From assembly GCA_026398875.1 (NCBI GenBank), contig JAPLSB010000019.1:372001-436000 (forward strand): a stretch of DNA of 64,000 nucleotides, read 5' to 3'. The notes beneath the pieces are model-generated. The model saw only the letters and a list, made by a program, of their open reading frames with translations. It searched no databases and was not told the DNA's origin. This document shows positions 8,257-19,661 of the stretch, piece after piece. The stretch comes from Gammaproteobacteria bacterium (GTDB lineage: Bacteria; Pseudomonadota; Gammaproteobacteria; Nevskiales; Nevskiaceae). A program made the translations under genes and the position numbers. Each line of letters starts with the position of its first letter. The first letter of the stretch is position 1.

Positions 8257-9297
8257 ATGCAGGATTCACTTTTTCCCGACGCTGACCCGCCGTCCGAGCC
8301 CCAGCGCGGCAAGCCGCGCAAGCGGTCGTCGGCGGTCGAGCCAGCACCGCCAAGTGCGGCCCTTGTCGAACTGGCGGCGGCGCTGCCGGCGCAGTTGCGC
8401 TTTGGCACCTCATCGTGGTTCTTTCCCGGCTGGGACGGGCTGGTCTGGGCTGGCGAGTACGAGCAGGCGAAGCTGTCGAAAGAGGGCCTGAGTGCCTACG
8501 CACGGCATCCGCTGTTGCGTACCGTCAGCCTCGATCGGGCGTTCTACCGGCCGCTGACGAGCAGCCAGTACGCGGCCTACGCAGCACAGGTGCCGGATGA
8601 TTTCCGCTTCGTGGTCAAGGCACCGAGCCTGATCGCCGATGCCAGCCTACGCGGCGACGATGGCCGCAGCGTCAGCCACAACGCGCTGTTTCTCGATCCG
8701 GACACAACACTTCGCGAATTCGTGCGACCAGCGCTCGAAGGGCTGGGCCACAAGCTGGGCGCGCTGGTCTTCCAGCTGTCTCCATTGCCAGGCTTGCTGC
8801 TGGCGACCATCGATCGGCAGATCGCCAAGCTCGACGCGCTGCTGGGCGCCCTTCCCGATCTGCAGCTGATTGCGCCGGATGCGGTCGTTGCCGTGGAAGT
8901 CCGCAACGCGGAGTGGCTGACCCCAGCGTTCACCGCAACGCTGAAGCACCATCGGGCGACCTACTGCCTGGGCCTGCACGCCAAGATGCCGCCGATTGCC
9001 GAGCAGTTGCCGATCCTGCGGGCGCTGTGGCCCAGCCCGCTGGTCTGCCGCTGGAACCTGCACATGAAGCACGGCGCGTTCGGCTACGAATCGGCGCGCG
9101 ATGCGTACGCGCCGTTCAACCGGCTAGTCGATCCCGATCCCGAGACCCGCCAGCAACTGGCGCGGGTGATCGCCGGCACCGTGGCCAACGGCGTGCTCGC
9201 CTACGTCACGCTGAACAACAAGGCTGAAGGCTCGGCCCCGCTGTCGATCGCGGCACTCGCGCAGGCGGTGTTCGACCTGCGCCGCAAGTCGCCTTAG
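8257..9297 (+). CDS. DUF72 (YecE-like) protein
   Basis: About 346 residues of the DUF72/YecE family, a TIM-barrel-like fold of unknown biochemical role. Typical signatures are LRFGTSSWFFPGW near the N-terminus, FRFVVKAP, LGALVFQLSP, and the closing AYVTLNNKAEGSAP. I favour the ATG at 8257; ATG 8224 (preceded by GAAGGG) and TTG 8215 are in-frame alternatives, so the first 14 residues are uncertain. It ends convergent with the alkB-like gene, the two stops overlapping by four bases. Confidence 0.85.
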   Translation: MQDSLFPDADPPSEPQRGKPRKRSSAVEPAPPSAALVELAAALPAQLRFGTSSWFFPGWDGLVWAGEYEQAKLSKEGLSAYARHPLLRTVSLDRAFYRPLTSSQYAAYAAQVPDDFRFVVKAPSLIADASLRGDDGRSVSHNALFLDPDTTLREFVRPALEGLGHKLGALVFQLSPLPGLLLATIDRQIAKLDALLGALPDLQLIAPDAVVAVEVRNAEWLTPAFTATLKHHRATYCLGLHAKMPPIAEQLPILRALWPSPLVCRWNLHMKHGAFGYESARDAYAPFNRLVDPDPETRQQLARVIAGTVANGVLAYVTLNNKAEGSAPLSIAALAQAVFDLRRKSP

Positions 9298-9932
9298 CGG
9301 GCACGGCGAAAGGTCAGGTTGATCCGCTGCTCGCCAAGCAGCGGATGGTGGCCGGGCTTCAGCGCCAGCACGCCGTGAAAGCGCAGCCGGCTGTTGCCAC
9401 CCCAGACCACGACATCGCCGTGGGCCAGCGGCAGGCGTTGCGCCGGATCGGCCCGCTGCAGGCCGCCGAACTGGAATACCGCCGGCAGACCGAGCGACAC
9501 CGAGACAATCGGCGCGCTGAAATCCGCCTCGTCACGATCCTGATGCAGCGACAGCTTGGTGCCCGGCAGATAGCGGTTGATCAGGCAGGCATCCGGTTCG
9601 AAGCCTGCGTAGCCGGCGGCCGCCGCAGCGCTGCAGGCAAGTTCGCGAAACAGCGTCGGCATCGCCGGCCATGGCTGGCCACTGAGCGGATCGGTATCGG
9701 CGTAGCGATAGCCGCGCCGGTCCGATACCCAGCCACAGGCGCCGCAGTTGCTCATCGCCACCGACATGCGCAGCCCGCCCGGCGTTTCCAGATGCCGGAA
9801 CGGTGCGGCCGCCGTGACCTGCTCAATCGCAGCCAGCAGCGCGCGGTCCTGCGCCAGCGCATGGCCCGGCAGCCAGATCGCGCCATCGGCAATGGCACGT
9901 GGCCCTTCGTCGAACAGTGCCAGCGTGGTCAT
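9294..9932 (-). CDS. alkB: AlkB-type 2-oxoglutarate/Fe(II) dealkylase
   Basis: A 212-residue dioxygenase that should remove methyl groups from 1-methyladenine and 3-methylcytosine. The metal triad is visible as the HxD in LHQDRDE and the later His in RLRFHGV; the 2OG-binding Arg pair is in the C-terminal INLTFRRAR. ALINRYLPGTKL-like and GDVVVWGG segments are also typical of AlkB. The ATG at 9932 sits 5 bases after the stop of the upstream oxygenase gene, and ada lies beyond that, so the three form one alkylation-repair operon. Length is normal. Confidence 0.92.
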   Translation of the reverse strand: MTTLALFDEGPRAIADGAIWLPGHALAQDRALLAAIEQVTAAAPFRHLETPGGLRMSVAMSNCGACGWVSDRRGYRYADTDPLSGQPWPAMPTLFRELACSAAAAAGYAGFEPDACLINRYLPGTKLSLHQDRDEADFSAPIVSVSLGLPAVFQFGGLQRADPAQRLPLAHGDVVVWGGNSRLRFHGVLALKPGHHPLLGEQRINLTFRRAR

Positions 9933-9937
9933 CGGGC

Positions 9938-10636
9938 TCAGGCGGCGTCGTGAAAGATGATGCCGAGCGTATGCCGTTGCCCGGAGCGGATGCGGCTGAC
10001 GCCATGGCGCAGGTTCACGCGGTAGCTGCCTCGGCTGCCGGCCACCGGCCGGTGATGGACGGCGAACACGACGGCATCGCCCTGCAACAGCGGCACGACC
10101 TCGGCTCGCGACTGCATCCGCGGCCGCTGCTCGGTCAGCACGAATTCGCCGCCGGTGAAGTCGACACCCGGCTGCGACAGCAGCAACGCAACCTGCAGCG
10201 GAAACACTTCGGCGCCGTACAGATCCTGATGCAGGCAGTTGTAGTCGCCAGCGCCGTATTGCAGCAGCAGCGGCGTCGGCCGCGTCTGGCCGGCGGCGTG
10301 GCAGCGCGCGTGATACTCGGCGTGCCCGGCGGGAAAGCGCGTGTCCAGATGCATCCGTTCGCACCAGCGGTTTGCGAGCGGCACCAGCGGCGCGTAGAGC
10401 GCCTCGCGCAGATCGGCGACAAGGCTGGGCAGCGGGTATGCGAAATAGCGATATTCGCCTTGCCCGTAGCCATGACGCTGCATCACCACGCGGCTGCGGA
10501 AGCCTTCGGCGTCGCGATAGCGCGCAGCCATCGCCCGGCATTGATCGGCATCGAGCAGGCCGGGAATCCGCGCCGCGCCATGGGCATCCAGCTCGGCCAG
10601 CAGCGCCGGCCAATCGATGTTCGCCAGCCCGTTCAA
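9938..10636 (-). CDS. 2OG-Fe(II) oxygenase of the ada/alkB neighbourhood
   Basis: About 232 residues. The double-stranded beta-helix residues are visible: HQD in NCLHQDLYG, a distal His in VNLRHGVSRI, and the Arg after it. It resembles the oxygenase family often found beside ada and alkB and described as acting on alkylated DNA. I place the start at a TTG at 10636 whose bases overlap the TGA of ada (TTGA); the open frame reaching 10729 lies within ada. The next gene, alkB, follows after 5 bases. Substrate is inferred from context only. Confidence 0.8.
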   Translation of the reverse strand: MNGLANIDWPALLAELDAHGAARIPGLLDADQCRAMAARYRDAEGFRSRVVMQRHGYGQGEYRYFAYPLPSLVADLREALYAPLVPLANRWCERMHLDTRFPAGHAEYHARCHAAGQTRPTPLLLQYGAGDYNCLHQDLYGAEVFPLQVALLLSQPGVDFTGGEFVLTEQRPRMQSRAEVVPLLQGDAVVFAVHHRPVAGSRGSYRVNLRHGVSRIRSGQRHTLGIIFHDAA

Positions 10637-11712
10637 GCCTTGGCCTCGCGCTCGAGCAGGCTGCGCTTGCGCTCCACCCCCCAGCGATAGCCGGACAAGG
10701 CGCCGTCGCTGCGGACGACGCGATGGCACGGGATGGCGACCGCCAGCGCATTGGCGCCGCAGGCCTGCGCAACGGCATGCATCGAAGTCGGCGCGCCGAT
10801 CCGCTGCGCCACTTCGGCATAGCTGACGGTTTCACCGGCCGGAATCGCGCGCAGAGCCTGCCAGACCCGTTGCTGGAACGCCGTGCCGCGCACATCCAGC
10901 GGCAGCGCGTGGCCCAGCTGCGGCGCTTCGACCAGACCAACGACTTGCGCCACCGTGGCTTCGAAGCCGGCATCGGCGCCGATCAGCGTCGCCTTCGGGA
11001 AGCGATCCTGAAGATCGCGCGCCAGCGCGTCCGGATCGTCACCGAGCAGGATTGCGCAGATGCCGCGCGCGCTCGCGGCAACCAGGATCGCCCCCAGCGT
11101 GCACTGCCCGATCGCAAAGCGGATTTCGACATCGCGACCGCCAGCGCGGAATGCGCTTGGCGTCATGCCCAGCAGCCCATCGGCTTCGGCATAGAAGCGA
11201 CCGTTGGACCCGTAGCCGGCGTCGTAGATGGCATCGGTCACCCGGCCGGCGCGGTCGAGTTCGCTGCGCATGCGCTTTGCGCGATACGCGGCGGCATAGG
11301 CGCGCGGCGTCAGGCCCGTCACCGCTTTGAATACGCGGTGCAGGTGAAACGGGCTGATACCGGCGGCGTCAGCCAGCTGGTCAAGCGTCGGCGCGGTTTC
11401 GGCTTGTTCGATCCGCCGGCACAGCGTTGCAACCAGCTCGGCGTGCTGCTCGGCCAGCGGCGGCTGATCGGGCTTGCAGCGCTTGCACGGCCGGAAGCCA
11501 GCCGCTTCGGCGTCAGCGCGGGTCAGGTGAAACGCCACGTTCTCAGGCCGCGCCGGACGAGCGCCGCAGGACGGCCGACAGTAGACGCCGGTGGTCTTCA
11601 CCGAATAGAAGAACTGCCCATCGGCCGCAGCATCGCGCGCCAGCACCCGTGGCCAGCGCGGATCGTCAATGGTGGTGGCAACGCGGCCGTGCAGCGGCTT
11701 CGACGGGTTCAT
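10633..11712 (-). CDS. ada: Bifunctional Ada: alkylation sensor and O6-alkylguanine methyltransferase
   Basis: A 359-residue protein with all three Ada parts. The N-terminal zinc domain has C45, C49, C76 and C79 (VYCRPSCGARPARPENV and CKRCKPD); one Cys accepts methyl from DNA phosphotriesters. An AraC-type helix-turn-helix follows (about 95-185, GISPFHLHRVFKAVTGLTP). The C-terminal methyltransferase domain ends with PCHR, giving active-site C329. Methylated Ada activates its own operon in E. coli; the same is likely here because the two oxygenase genes follow with an overlap and a 5-base gap. Confidence 0.95.
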   Translation of the reverse strand: MNPSKPLHGRVATTIDDPRWPRVLARDAAADGQFFYSVKTTGVYCRPSCGARPARPENVAFHLTRADAEAAGFRPCKRCKPDQPPLAEQHAELVATLCRRIEQAETAPTLDQLADAAGISPFHLHRVFKAVTGLTPRAYAAAYRAKRMRSELDRAGRVTDAIYDAGYGSNGRFYAEADGLLGMTPSAFRAGGRDVEIRFAIGQCTLGAILVAASARGICAILLGDDPDALARDLQDRFPKATLIGADAGFEATVAQVVGLVEAPQLGHALPLDVRGTAFQQRVWQALRAIPAGETVSYAEVAQRIGAPTSMHAVAQACGANALAVAIPCHRVVRSDGALSGYRWGVERKRSLLEREAKA

Positions 11713-11930
11713 GGCGGTTCTCCCAGGCTCATCTTGAGCGATGCCGGCAGTGTCGGCATCGGCAGCGTGCCGAACACTCCGCGGCTTGCGATTGAATCCG
11801 GCAGTCGGGCGATCGGCGCTGCTGCGGCCGCCATCGCTGAAGCTCGCGTTTCGTGGGGCTCGGTCGGCAGCAACCGTTGTCCGCGGGCTTTCCCAATACC
11901 GTCATGAAACATCGCTAACTTCGCCGGTTT
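11713..11930. other. Divergent intergenic region between ada and phoX-like gene
   Basis: This stretch separates two divergent operons and should hold promoters for both. Bases 11899-11916 resemble one half of a Pho box (CCGTCAT) but the second half is poor. No other clear site was found. Confidence 0.35.
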
Positions 11931-13280
11931 ATGAAAATCCCAACGATGCGTTCCTCAGCAAGATCCAGCGGTATCAGTCGGCGCGATGCCTTGCGCGCCT
12001 TGTTCTGGAGCGCCGGCGCGACCGGCCTGCCGACCTGGGTAACGGCCTGCGGCGGCAGTGAAGGTATGGCCACCGGCGGTGGCACGAGCCGCTTCAGCGA
12101 TCTGGGCCCTTTGAGCGCACCGGACAGCAACGGCATCCGCCTGCCGTCCGGATACTCGTCGCGAGTGGTGGCGGTGGCCAACGAGTTGCCGGCCGGGCTC
12201 GGCAGTTCGCCCTGGCATCCGTTTCCGGACGGCAGCGCGGTGTTTCCACGGGTTGGCGGCGGCTGGATTTATGTCTGCAACAGCGAAGTGCCGGGTCTGG
12301 GTACGCTGACCTTCACGTTCCCCGAACTGTCGGCGATTCCGGGGCTTGATCAGCTGATCGGCATCGGCGGGCGCTTCGTGCCGGGCCTCGGCGGGACCAG
12401 CGCGCTGGTGTTTGGCCCGCAGGGCGAGGTCGTCAACAGCTACCGCATTCTCGACGGCACCACGTTCAACTGCGCAGGCGGCGCCACGCCGTGGCTGAGC
12501 TGGCTGTCCTGCGAGGAAATCAACGACGGCCTGGTCTGGGAATGCGACCCCTACGGTGTCGATCCCGGTGTGGCGAAGCCGGCGCTGGGCCGCTTTGCCC
12601 ACGAAGCGCTGGCAGTGGATGCGACGAACCGCCTGATCTACATGTCGGAAGACTTGCCGGACGGCCGCTTCTACCGTTTCGTCGGCAACGACGCCGATTG
12701 GCCAGCCGGGGGCCGGGGCCGCCTGGAACAGGGCCAGCTGCAGGTGCTGGAAGTGGTCGGTGATCCGAACCGCGCGGAGAACAATCCGCTGCCGGTGCGC
12801 TGGCTCGACGTGCTCGACCCGGCGGCGCGGCAGATCGAGCAGCGCATTCCGGCCAGCACGCCGTTCAACGGTGGCGAAGGCGTCTGGCTGCACGCCGGTA
12901 TCGTCTATCTGGCCACCAAGGGCGACAACCGGATCTGGGCGCTCGACACGCGCGCGCAGACGATCGAGATCATCTATGACTTCGCCACCGCAACCGGCGA
13001 GGACAAGGTGCTGTCCGGTGTCGACAACCTGACCGTGACGCCGGGCGGCGACATCCTGGTGGCTGAGGATGGCGGCGACATGCAGCTCTGCGTCATCCGG
13101 CCAGACCGCAGCGTGCGGCCGCTGCTGCAGGTCACCGGGCAGAACGGCTCGGAAATCTCCGGGCCGGCGTTCTCGCCGGACGGACGGCGTCTCTACTTCA
13201 ACTCCAATCGGGGTGGCCGGCTGGGACTTGGCCTTGGCATCACCTACGAAATCCTGCTGCCGTTCTCGATCCGCAACTGA
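11931..13280 (+). CDS. PhoX-like (DUF839) Tat-exported phosphatase
   Basis: A 449-residue protein with a twin-arginine signal (SRRDALRALFWSAGATG) leading to a lipobox-like TACGG, so it is exported folded and possibly lipid-anchored. The body matches PhoX/DUF839 beta-propeller proteins: LGTLTFTFPEL, NCAGGATPWLSWLSCEE, LGRFAHEALAVD, YMSEDLPDGRFYRFV and SGVDNLTVTPGGDILVAED. PhoX enzymes are Ca/Fe-dependent alkaline phosphatases acting in the periplasm. A PhoD-like gene follows after 9 bases, suggesting a phosphate-scavenging pair. GC-rich and normal for its neighbours. Confidence 0.85.
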   Translation: MKIPTMRSSARSSGISRRDALRALFWSAGATGLPTWVTACGGSEGMATGGGTSRFSDLGPLSAPDSNGIRLPSGYSSRVVAVANELPAGLGSSPWHPFPDGSAVFPRVGGGWIYVCNSEVPGLGTLTFTFPELSAIPGLDQLIGIGGRFVPGLGGTSALVFGPQGEVVNSYRILDGTTFNCAGGATPWLSWLSCEEINDGLVWECDPYGVDPGVAKPALGRFAHEALAVDATNRLIYMSEDLPDGRFYRFVGNDADWPAGGRGRLEQGQLQVLEVVGDPNRAENNPLPVRWLDVLDPAARQIEQRIPASTPFNGGEGVWLHAGIVYLATKGDNRIWALDTRAQTIEIIYDFATATGEDKVLSGVDNLTVTPGGDILVAEDGGDMQLCVIRPDRSVRPLLQVTGQNGSEISGPAFSPDGRRLYFNSNRGGRLGLGLGITYEILLPFSIRN

Positions 13281-13289
13281 GGTCCCGCC

Positions 13290-14987
13290 GTGTCCCGTTC
13301 CACTCGACGTCGCCCGCTGCGCAAGTCGCAGCCCAAATTGCTGTCGCGCCGCAGCTTCCTCGGCCAATCCGGGGCATCGCTGACGGCGCTGGGGCTGGCA
13401 CCGCTGCTGCCGGCCTGCGATGGCGGCAATGGCGGTCGCAGTCCGGACGGTGATGCGCCGGATGCGCTGTCCTTCCTGCATGGCGTGGCCAGCGGCGATC
13501 CGCTGTCCGATCGCGTGATCCTGTGGACGCGAGTCACGCAGACCGGCACCGCTGCAGTGCCGGTGACGGTGCGGCTGTCGACACAGCCGGACTTCAGCAG
13601 TGGCGTGACGGTACGCAACAGCAGCGCGACACCGGAACGGGATTTCACGGTGAAGATCGACGCCGCCGGCCTGCAGCCGGGCACGACCTACTACTACCAG
13701 TTCGAAGCCCGCGGTCAGCGCTCACCGGTCGGTCGTACCCGCACGCTGCCGGTCGATGCCGTGGATCGGCTGCGCATTGCCGTACTGTCGTGCGCAAGCC
13801 TTGCTCACGGCTTTTTCAACGCCTACGCCCGCGTGGCCGAGCGTGCCGACCTCGACCTGGTGCTGCATCTGGGCGACTACATCTACGAGTACGGCAACGG
13901 CGAGTACGGCTCGGTGCGGACCTACGAGCCACCGACAGAAATCGTGTCGCTGGAGGACTACCGCGCCCGTCACGGCCAGTACAAGCGCGACCCTGACCTG
14001 CAGGCCGTGCATCGCCAGCATCCGCTGGTCTGCGTCTGGGACGACCACGAAAGCACCAACGACGCATGGCGCGATGGCGCGGAAAACCACCAGCCGGAGA
14101 TCGAAGGTCCCTGGCCACTGCGCAAGTCGATTGCCCAGCAGGTTTACGAGGAGTGGATGCCGATCCGGGTCAGCGATCCTGGCGTGATCTACCGCCGCTT
14201 CCCGATCGGCTCGCTGGTCAACCTGCACATGCTCGACACGCGCTTGCTGGCGCGGTCGGAACAGTTGTCGCCGAGTGGCGCCGTACCGGGACTGCCGGTC
14301 GGCGTATTCACGGCCACCGGCGCGTTTGCTGATCCGGCGCGCACGCTGCTGGGCGAAGCGCAGGAAGCCTGGCTGGCCGACGGACTGCGCAGCAGCACCG
14401 CGACCTGGCAGCTGCTGGGTCAACAGGTGATGTTCGGCCAGTTGCAGGTGCTTGGCCTGCCACGGGCAACCGGCCTGAGCCAGTTCCTGAATCCCGATCA
14501 GTGGGACGGCTACCCCGCAGCGCGTGATCGCCTGCTCGATGTCATTCGTGGTGGCGGTGGCTTTCCCGCGATCGACAACTGCATCGTGCTGACCGGTGAC
14601 ATCCACACGTCGTGGGCGATGAACATCAGCGAAGACCCCAACAACCTGCTGGCCTACAACCCGCTGACCGGCATTGGCAGCCGAGCCGTCGAATTCGTGA
14701 CCACCTCGGTCACTTCGCCGGGTCTGGAGTCACTGGCACCGGTCGGCGATGTGCTTCGGCTGAACAATCCGCACATCCGTTATGTCGACCTGGCCAGCAA
14801 GGGCTATTTGCTGCTCGACATCACGCCGGAACGCTGTATCGGCGAGTTCTGGGCCGTCGATGGCATCGCAACGCGCGGAGGTGGCGAACGCTTCCAGGCG
14901 GCGTTTCAGGTGCGGGCCGGCACCAATCGGCTGAGCGAAGCGGCGCAGACCAGCTCACGTGCGAATGCGCCTCCGCTTGCGAGTTGA
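13290..14987 (+). CDS. phoD: PhoD-like alkaline phosphatase/phosphodiesterase
   Basis: A 565-residue protein starting with GTG and a Tat signal (SRRSFLGQSGASLTALG, then PLLPAC). An N-terminal Fn3-like PhoD domain (SGDPLSDRVILWTRV, TYYYQFEARG) precedes the metallophosphatase core with HLGDYIYEYG, VWDDHESTND, LLGQQVMFGQL and the late LTGDIHTSW. These Asp/Asn/His residues bind Fe and Ca in PhoD. It should release phosphate from phosphodiesters outside the cytoplasm. It sits 9 bases after the PhoX-like gene and is the likely end of that operon. Confidence 0.9.
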   Translation: MSRSTRRRPLRKSQPKLLSRRSFLGQSGASLTALGLAPLLPACDGGNGGRSPDGDAPDALSFLHGVASGDPLSDRVILWTRVTQTGTAAVPVTVRLSTQPDFSSGVTVRNSSATPERDFTVKIDAAGLQPGTTYYYQFEARGQRSPVGRTRTLPVDAVDRLRIAVLSCASLAHGFFNAYARVAERADLDLVLHLGDYIYEYGNGEYGSVRTYEPPTEIVSLEDYRARHGQYKRDPDLQAVHRQHPLVCVWDDHESTNDAWRDGAENHQPEIEGPWPLRKSIAQQVYEEWMPIRVSDPGVIYRRFPIGSLVNLHMLDTRLLARSEQLSPSGAVPGLPVGVFTATGAFADPARTLLGEAQEAWLADGLRSSTATWQLLGQQVMFGQLQVLGLPRATGLSQFLNPDQWDGYPAARDRLLDVIRGGGGFPAIDNCIVLTGDIHTSWAMNISEDPNNLLAYNPLTGIGSRAVEFVTTSVTSPGLESLAPVGDVLRLNNPHIRYVDLASKGYLLLDITPERCIGEFWAVDGIATRGGGERFQAAFQVRAGTNRLSEAAQTSSRANAPPLAS

Positions 14988-15282
14988 TGATATCGCTGCC
15001 GGTACGGCTGCAGGCTCACCAACCGCAGCGCTCCGCGTCTGAAAAGCCTGAGCACCCGCGCCACTCGACAACTAAATCGCCATCAAGTGTCTTATGGCAG
15101 TTTTCACGTGCCGGCGTACTTGCACGAAGCTTTAGCGCAACGTCAGTACCAGCCTTTCTTCGAAAAAAAATTAACTTCCATGCCAAACAACAAAAATCTG
15201 GTCATGGAATTCACGATGCGCTGGCTGCCTTTTTGCTGCAACCGTACTGCTGCACCTAGCATGAAGCCCTCGAAGAACGTGT
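14988..15282. other. AT-richer intergenic stretch
   Basis: About 295 bases between phoD and the SGNH gene. Base composition drifts from GC-rich to visibly AT-richer, with A-runs near 15166-15196. A short plus-strand frame (15087-15305) lacks a ribosome binding site and family resemblance, so I do not call it. No terminator or tRNA was seen. Confidence 0.4.
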
Positions 15283-16056
15283 TTACCGAATTTCTTCGTT
15301 TCTGATGAAATCGGCAATTTCCTGTCCTACGCGTACTGCCATTGCATCATAAGCTTTGGGTGTCAGATGCACGCCATCGTTCGATGATTTGACGAATGCA
15401 TCACTTGGCAGAACGGCGCGAAGATCGATGATTTTTACTTGCCCCTCTGCAATCAGTAGTGACAACTCCTTGGCAAGACTTTCATTGTAGTCTTCAGCAT
15501 TATCTCCAATGTCATCATTGCTAAGCCAACGATAGACAGCCCACCGAAAATTCGTAAAGGCGGATCTCTGCATCTTGCTTCTGTCGTACGCGGGAATGCT
15601 TAGCACCACCGCCTTCCCTCCACAGGCTAACGCAGCACCTACTGCCAGCTTCATATGCTGGACGTAGAAATCTTTGCCAACGTATGCAAGCGAGTCATTG
15701 ATTCCACCCTCGATAACATAAACCGTTCGCAAATCTGAATAAGCAGTTTCAATCCAGTTCATCCACTGCTCGAAATTTTCGTAAATGAGCTTCGAACGAG
15801 CGCCGGGATAACCAGAACTTTTAACAACAGCGCCAATGCCTCGACTGCTTATTCCCTTTATCAGGCCGTCATCCAGCTTTCCACCAGCAATCCAACTGTC
15901 GCCAATAACGCCAACAATGTAGTTCTGATTCTTCGGCTCGACACTGCATTGCGTCTCATAAGTCGACGCAATGCTAAGAGATGTTTTGACGTAGCCTGCC
16001 ACCGCAACGCCTGCAGCTGCCACCAGACAGCCTGCTATGACTCCGAGTCGTTTCAT
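15283..16056 (-). CDS. SGNH/GDSL-type hydrolase, membrane-anchored
   Basis: A 257-residue protein. The ATG at 16056 is preceded by GGGAG and opens a signal or anchor helix (MKRLGVIAGCLVAAAGVAVAG), so I prefer it to the ATG at 16170. The SGNH blocks are present: GDSW (block I Ser), GYPGAR (Gly), GGINDS (Asn) and DGVHLTPKAYD (Asp/His). It should be a periplasmic esterase, perhaps acting on polysaccharide acetyl groups or lipids. Codon use is clearly AT-richer than every neighbour, a sign of horizontal transfer. It stands alone, opposite in strand to phoD. Confidence 0.8.
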   Translation of the reverse strand: MKRLGVIAGCLVAAAGVAVAGYVKTSLSIASTYETQCSVEPKNQNYIVGVIGDSWIAGGKLDDGLIKGISSRGIGAVVKSSGYPGARSKLIYENFEQWMNWIETAYSDLRTVYVIEGGINDSLAYVGKDFYVQHMKLAVGAALACGGKAVVLSIPAYDRSKMQRSAFTNFRWAVYRWLSNDDIGDNAEDYNESLAKELSLLIAEGQVKIIDLRAVLPSDAFVKSSNDGVHLTPKAYDAMAVRVGQEIADFIRNEEIR

Positions 16057-16222
16057 TGCTCCCTCGCCATGTAGTCTTGTGGGCCGCAAATCATTGCGCG
16101 CTTCATCGTAACTTTTCAGGGGTAGCGCAACAAAATTGATCGCACAAGTGCGCAGCAGCTGCGCATTCAAACGTTTTGTTCAATCAACTTCCCATCAACA
16201 ACGAAGTAGTTGCCGCTCAACA

Positions 16223-17809
<1,587 letters not shown>

Positions 17810-17825
17810 GGTCTGGTCTCTCGAT

Positions 17826-18010
17826 GACGAGGTAACGGCGAACCGTTAAACGCAAAGGCGGAAAGGGAAAAGAAAGGACGCAAAGAAAAAGGAAGCTTGT
17901 TTTTCAGCGCTTCTGAACGCCGTCAGTTTCTTGGAATTCTTTTCTCGCTTTTCTTTCTTTGCGTCCTCCTCTTGTCTGTTCTTTGCGCCTTTGCGCTGAA
18001 CTTTTGATGT
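17826..18010. repeat. Imperfect inverted repeat between guaB and guaA
   Basis: The left arm near 17850-17895 (CGCAAAGGCGGAAAG, then GGACGCAAAGAAA) is mirrored by the right arm near 17957-18002 (TTTCTTTGCGTCC, then CTTTGCGCCTTTGCG). The transcript could fold into a long hairpin. It resembles intergenic repeats scattered in many proteobacterial genomes. Confidence 0.7.
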
Positions 18011-18038
18011 TGCTTTTATCGCCGAACGCGGCAGGCGC

Positions 18039-19526
<1,488 letters not shown>

Positions 19527-19547
19527 TTACGGCTCCGTCAAAGCGAT

Positions 19548-19553
19548 ATTATA
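19548..19553 (-). promoter_or_regulatory. Candidate -10 box for guaB
   Basis: On the minus strand this reads TATAAT, a perfect sigma-70 -10, 22 bases before the guaB ATG. The -35 position is poor, so activation or an extended -10 may be needed. Confidence 0.45.
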
Positions 19554-19661
19554 CGCAACGCTCAAGCCTCCGACCGACGTCATGTCCACGCCGCTGCTGT
19601 CAGGCTCGCACGCGTCCTGCGCCCTCGCCGTCCGCCGCATCCAGACCACGGGCCTTCCCGC

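Noticed and set aside
11899..11916. Pho-box-like sequence before the phoX-like gene
   Set aside because: Only the first half (CCGTCAT) is good; the second half does not match, so PhoB control is not supported.
15087..15305. A 72-codon plus-strand frame in the AT-richer patch
   Set aside because: No ribosome binding site, no recognisable fold, and it overlaps the end of the SGNH gene.
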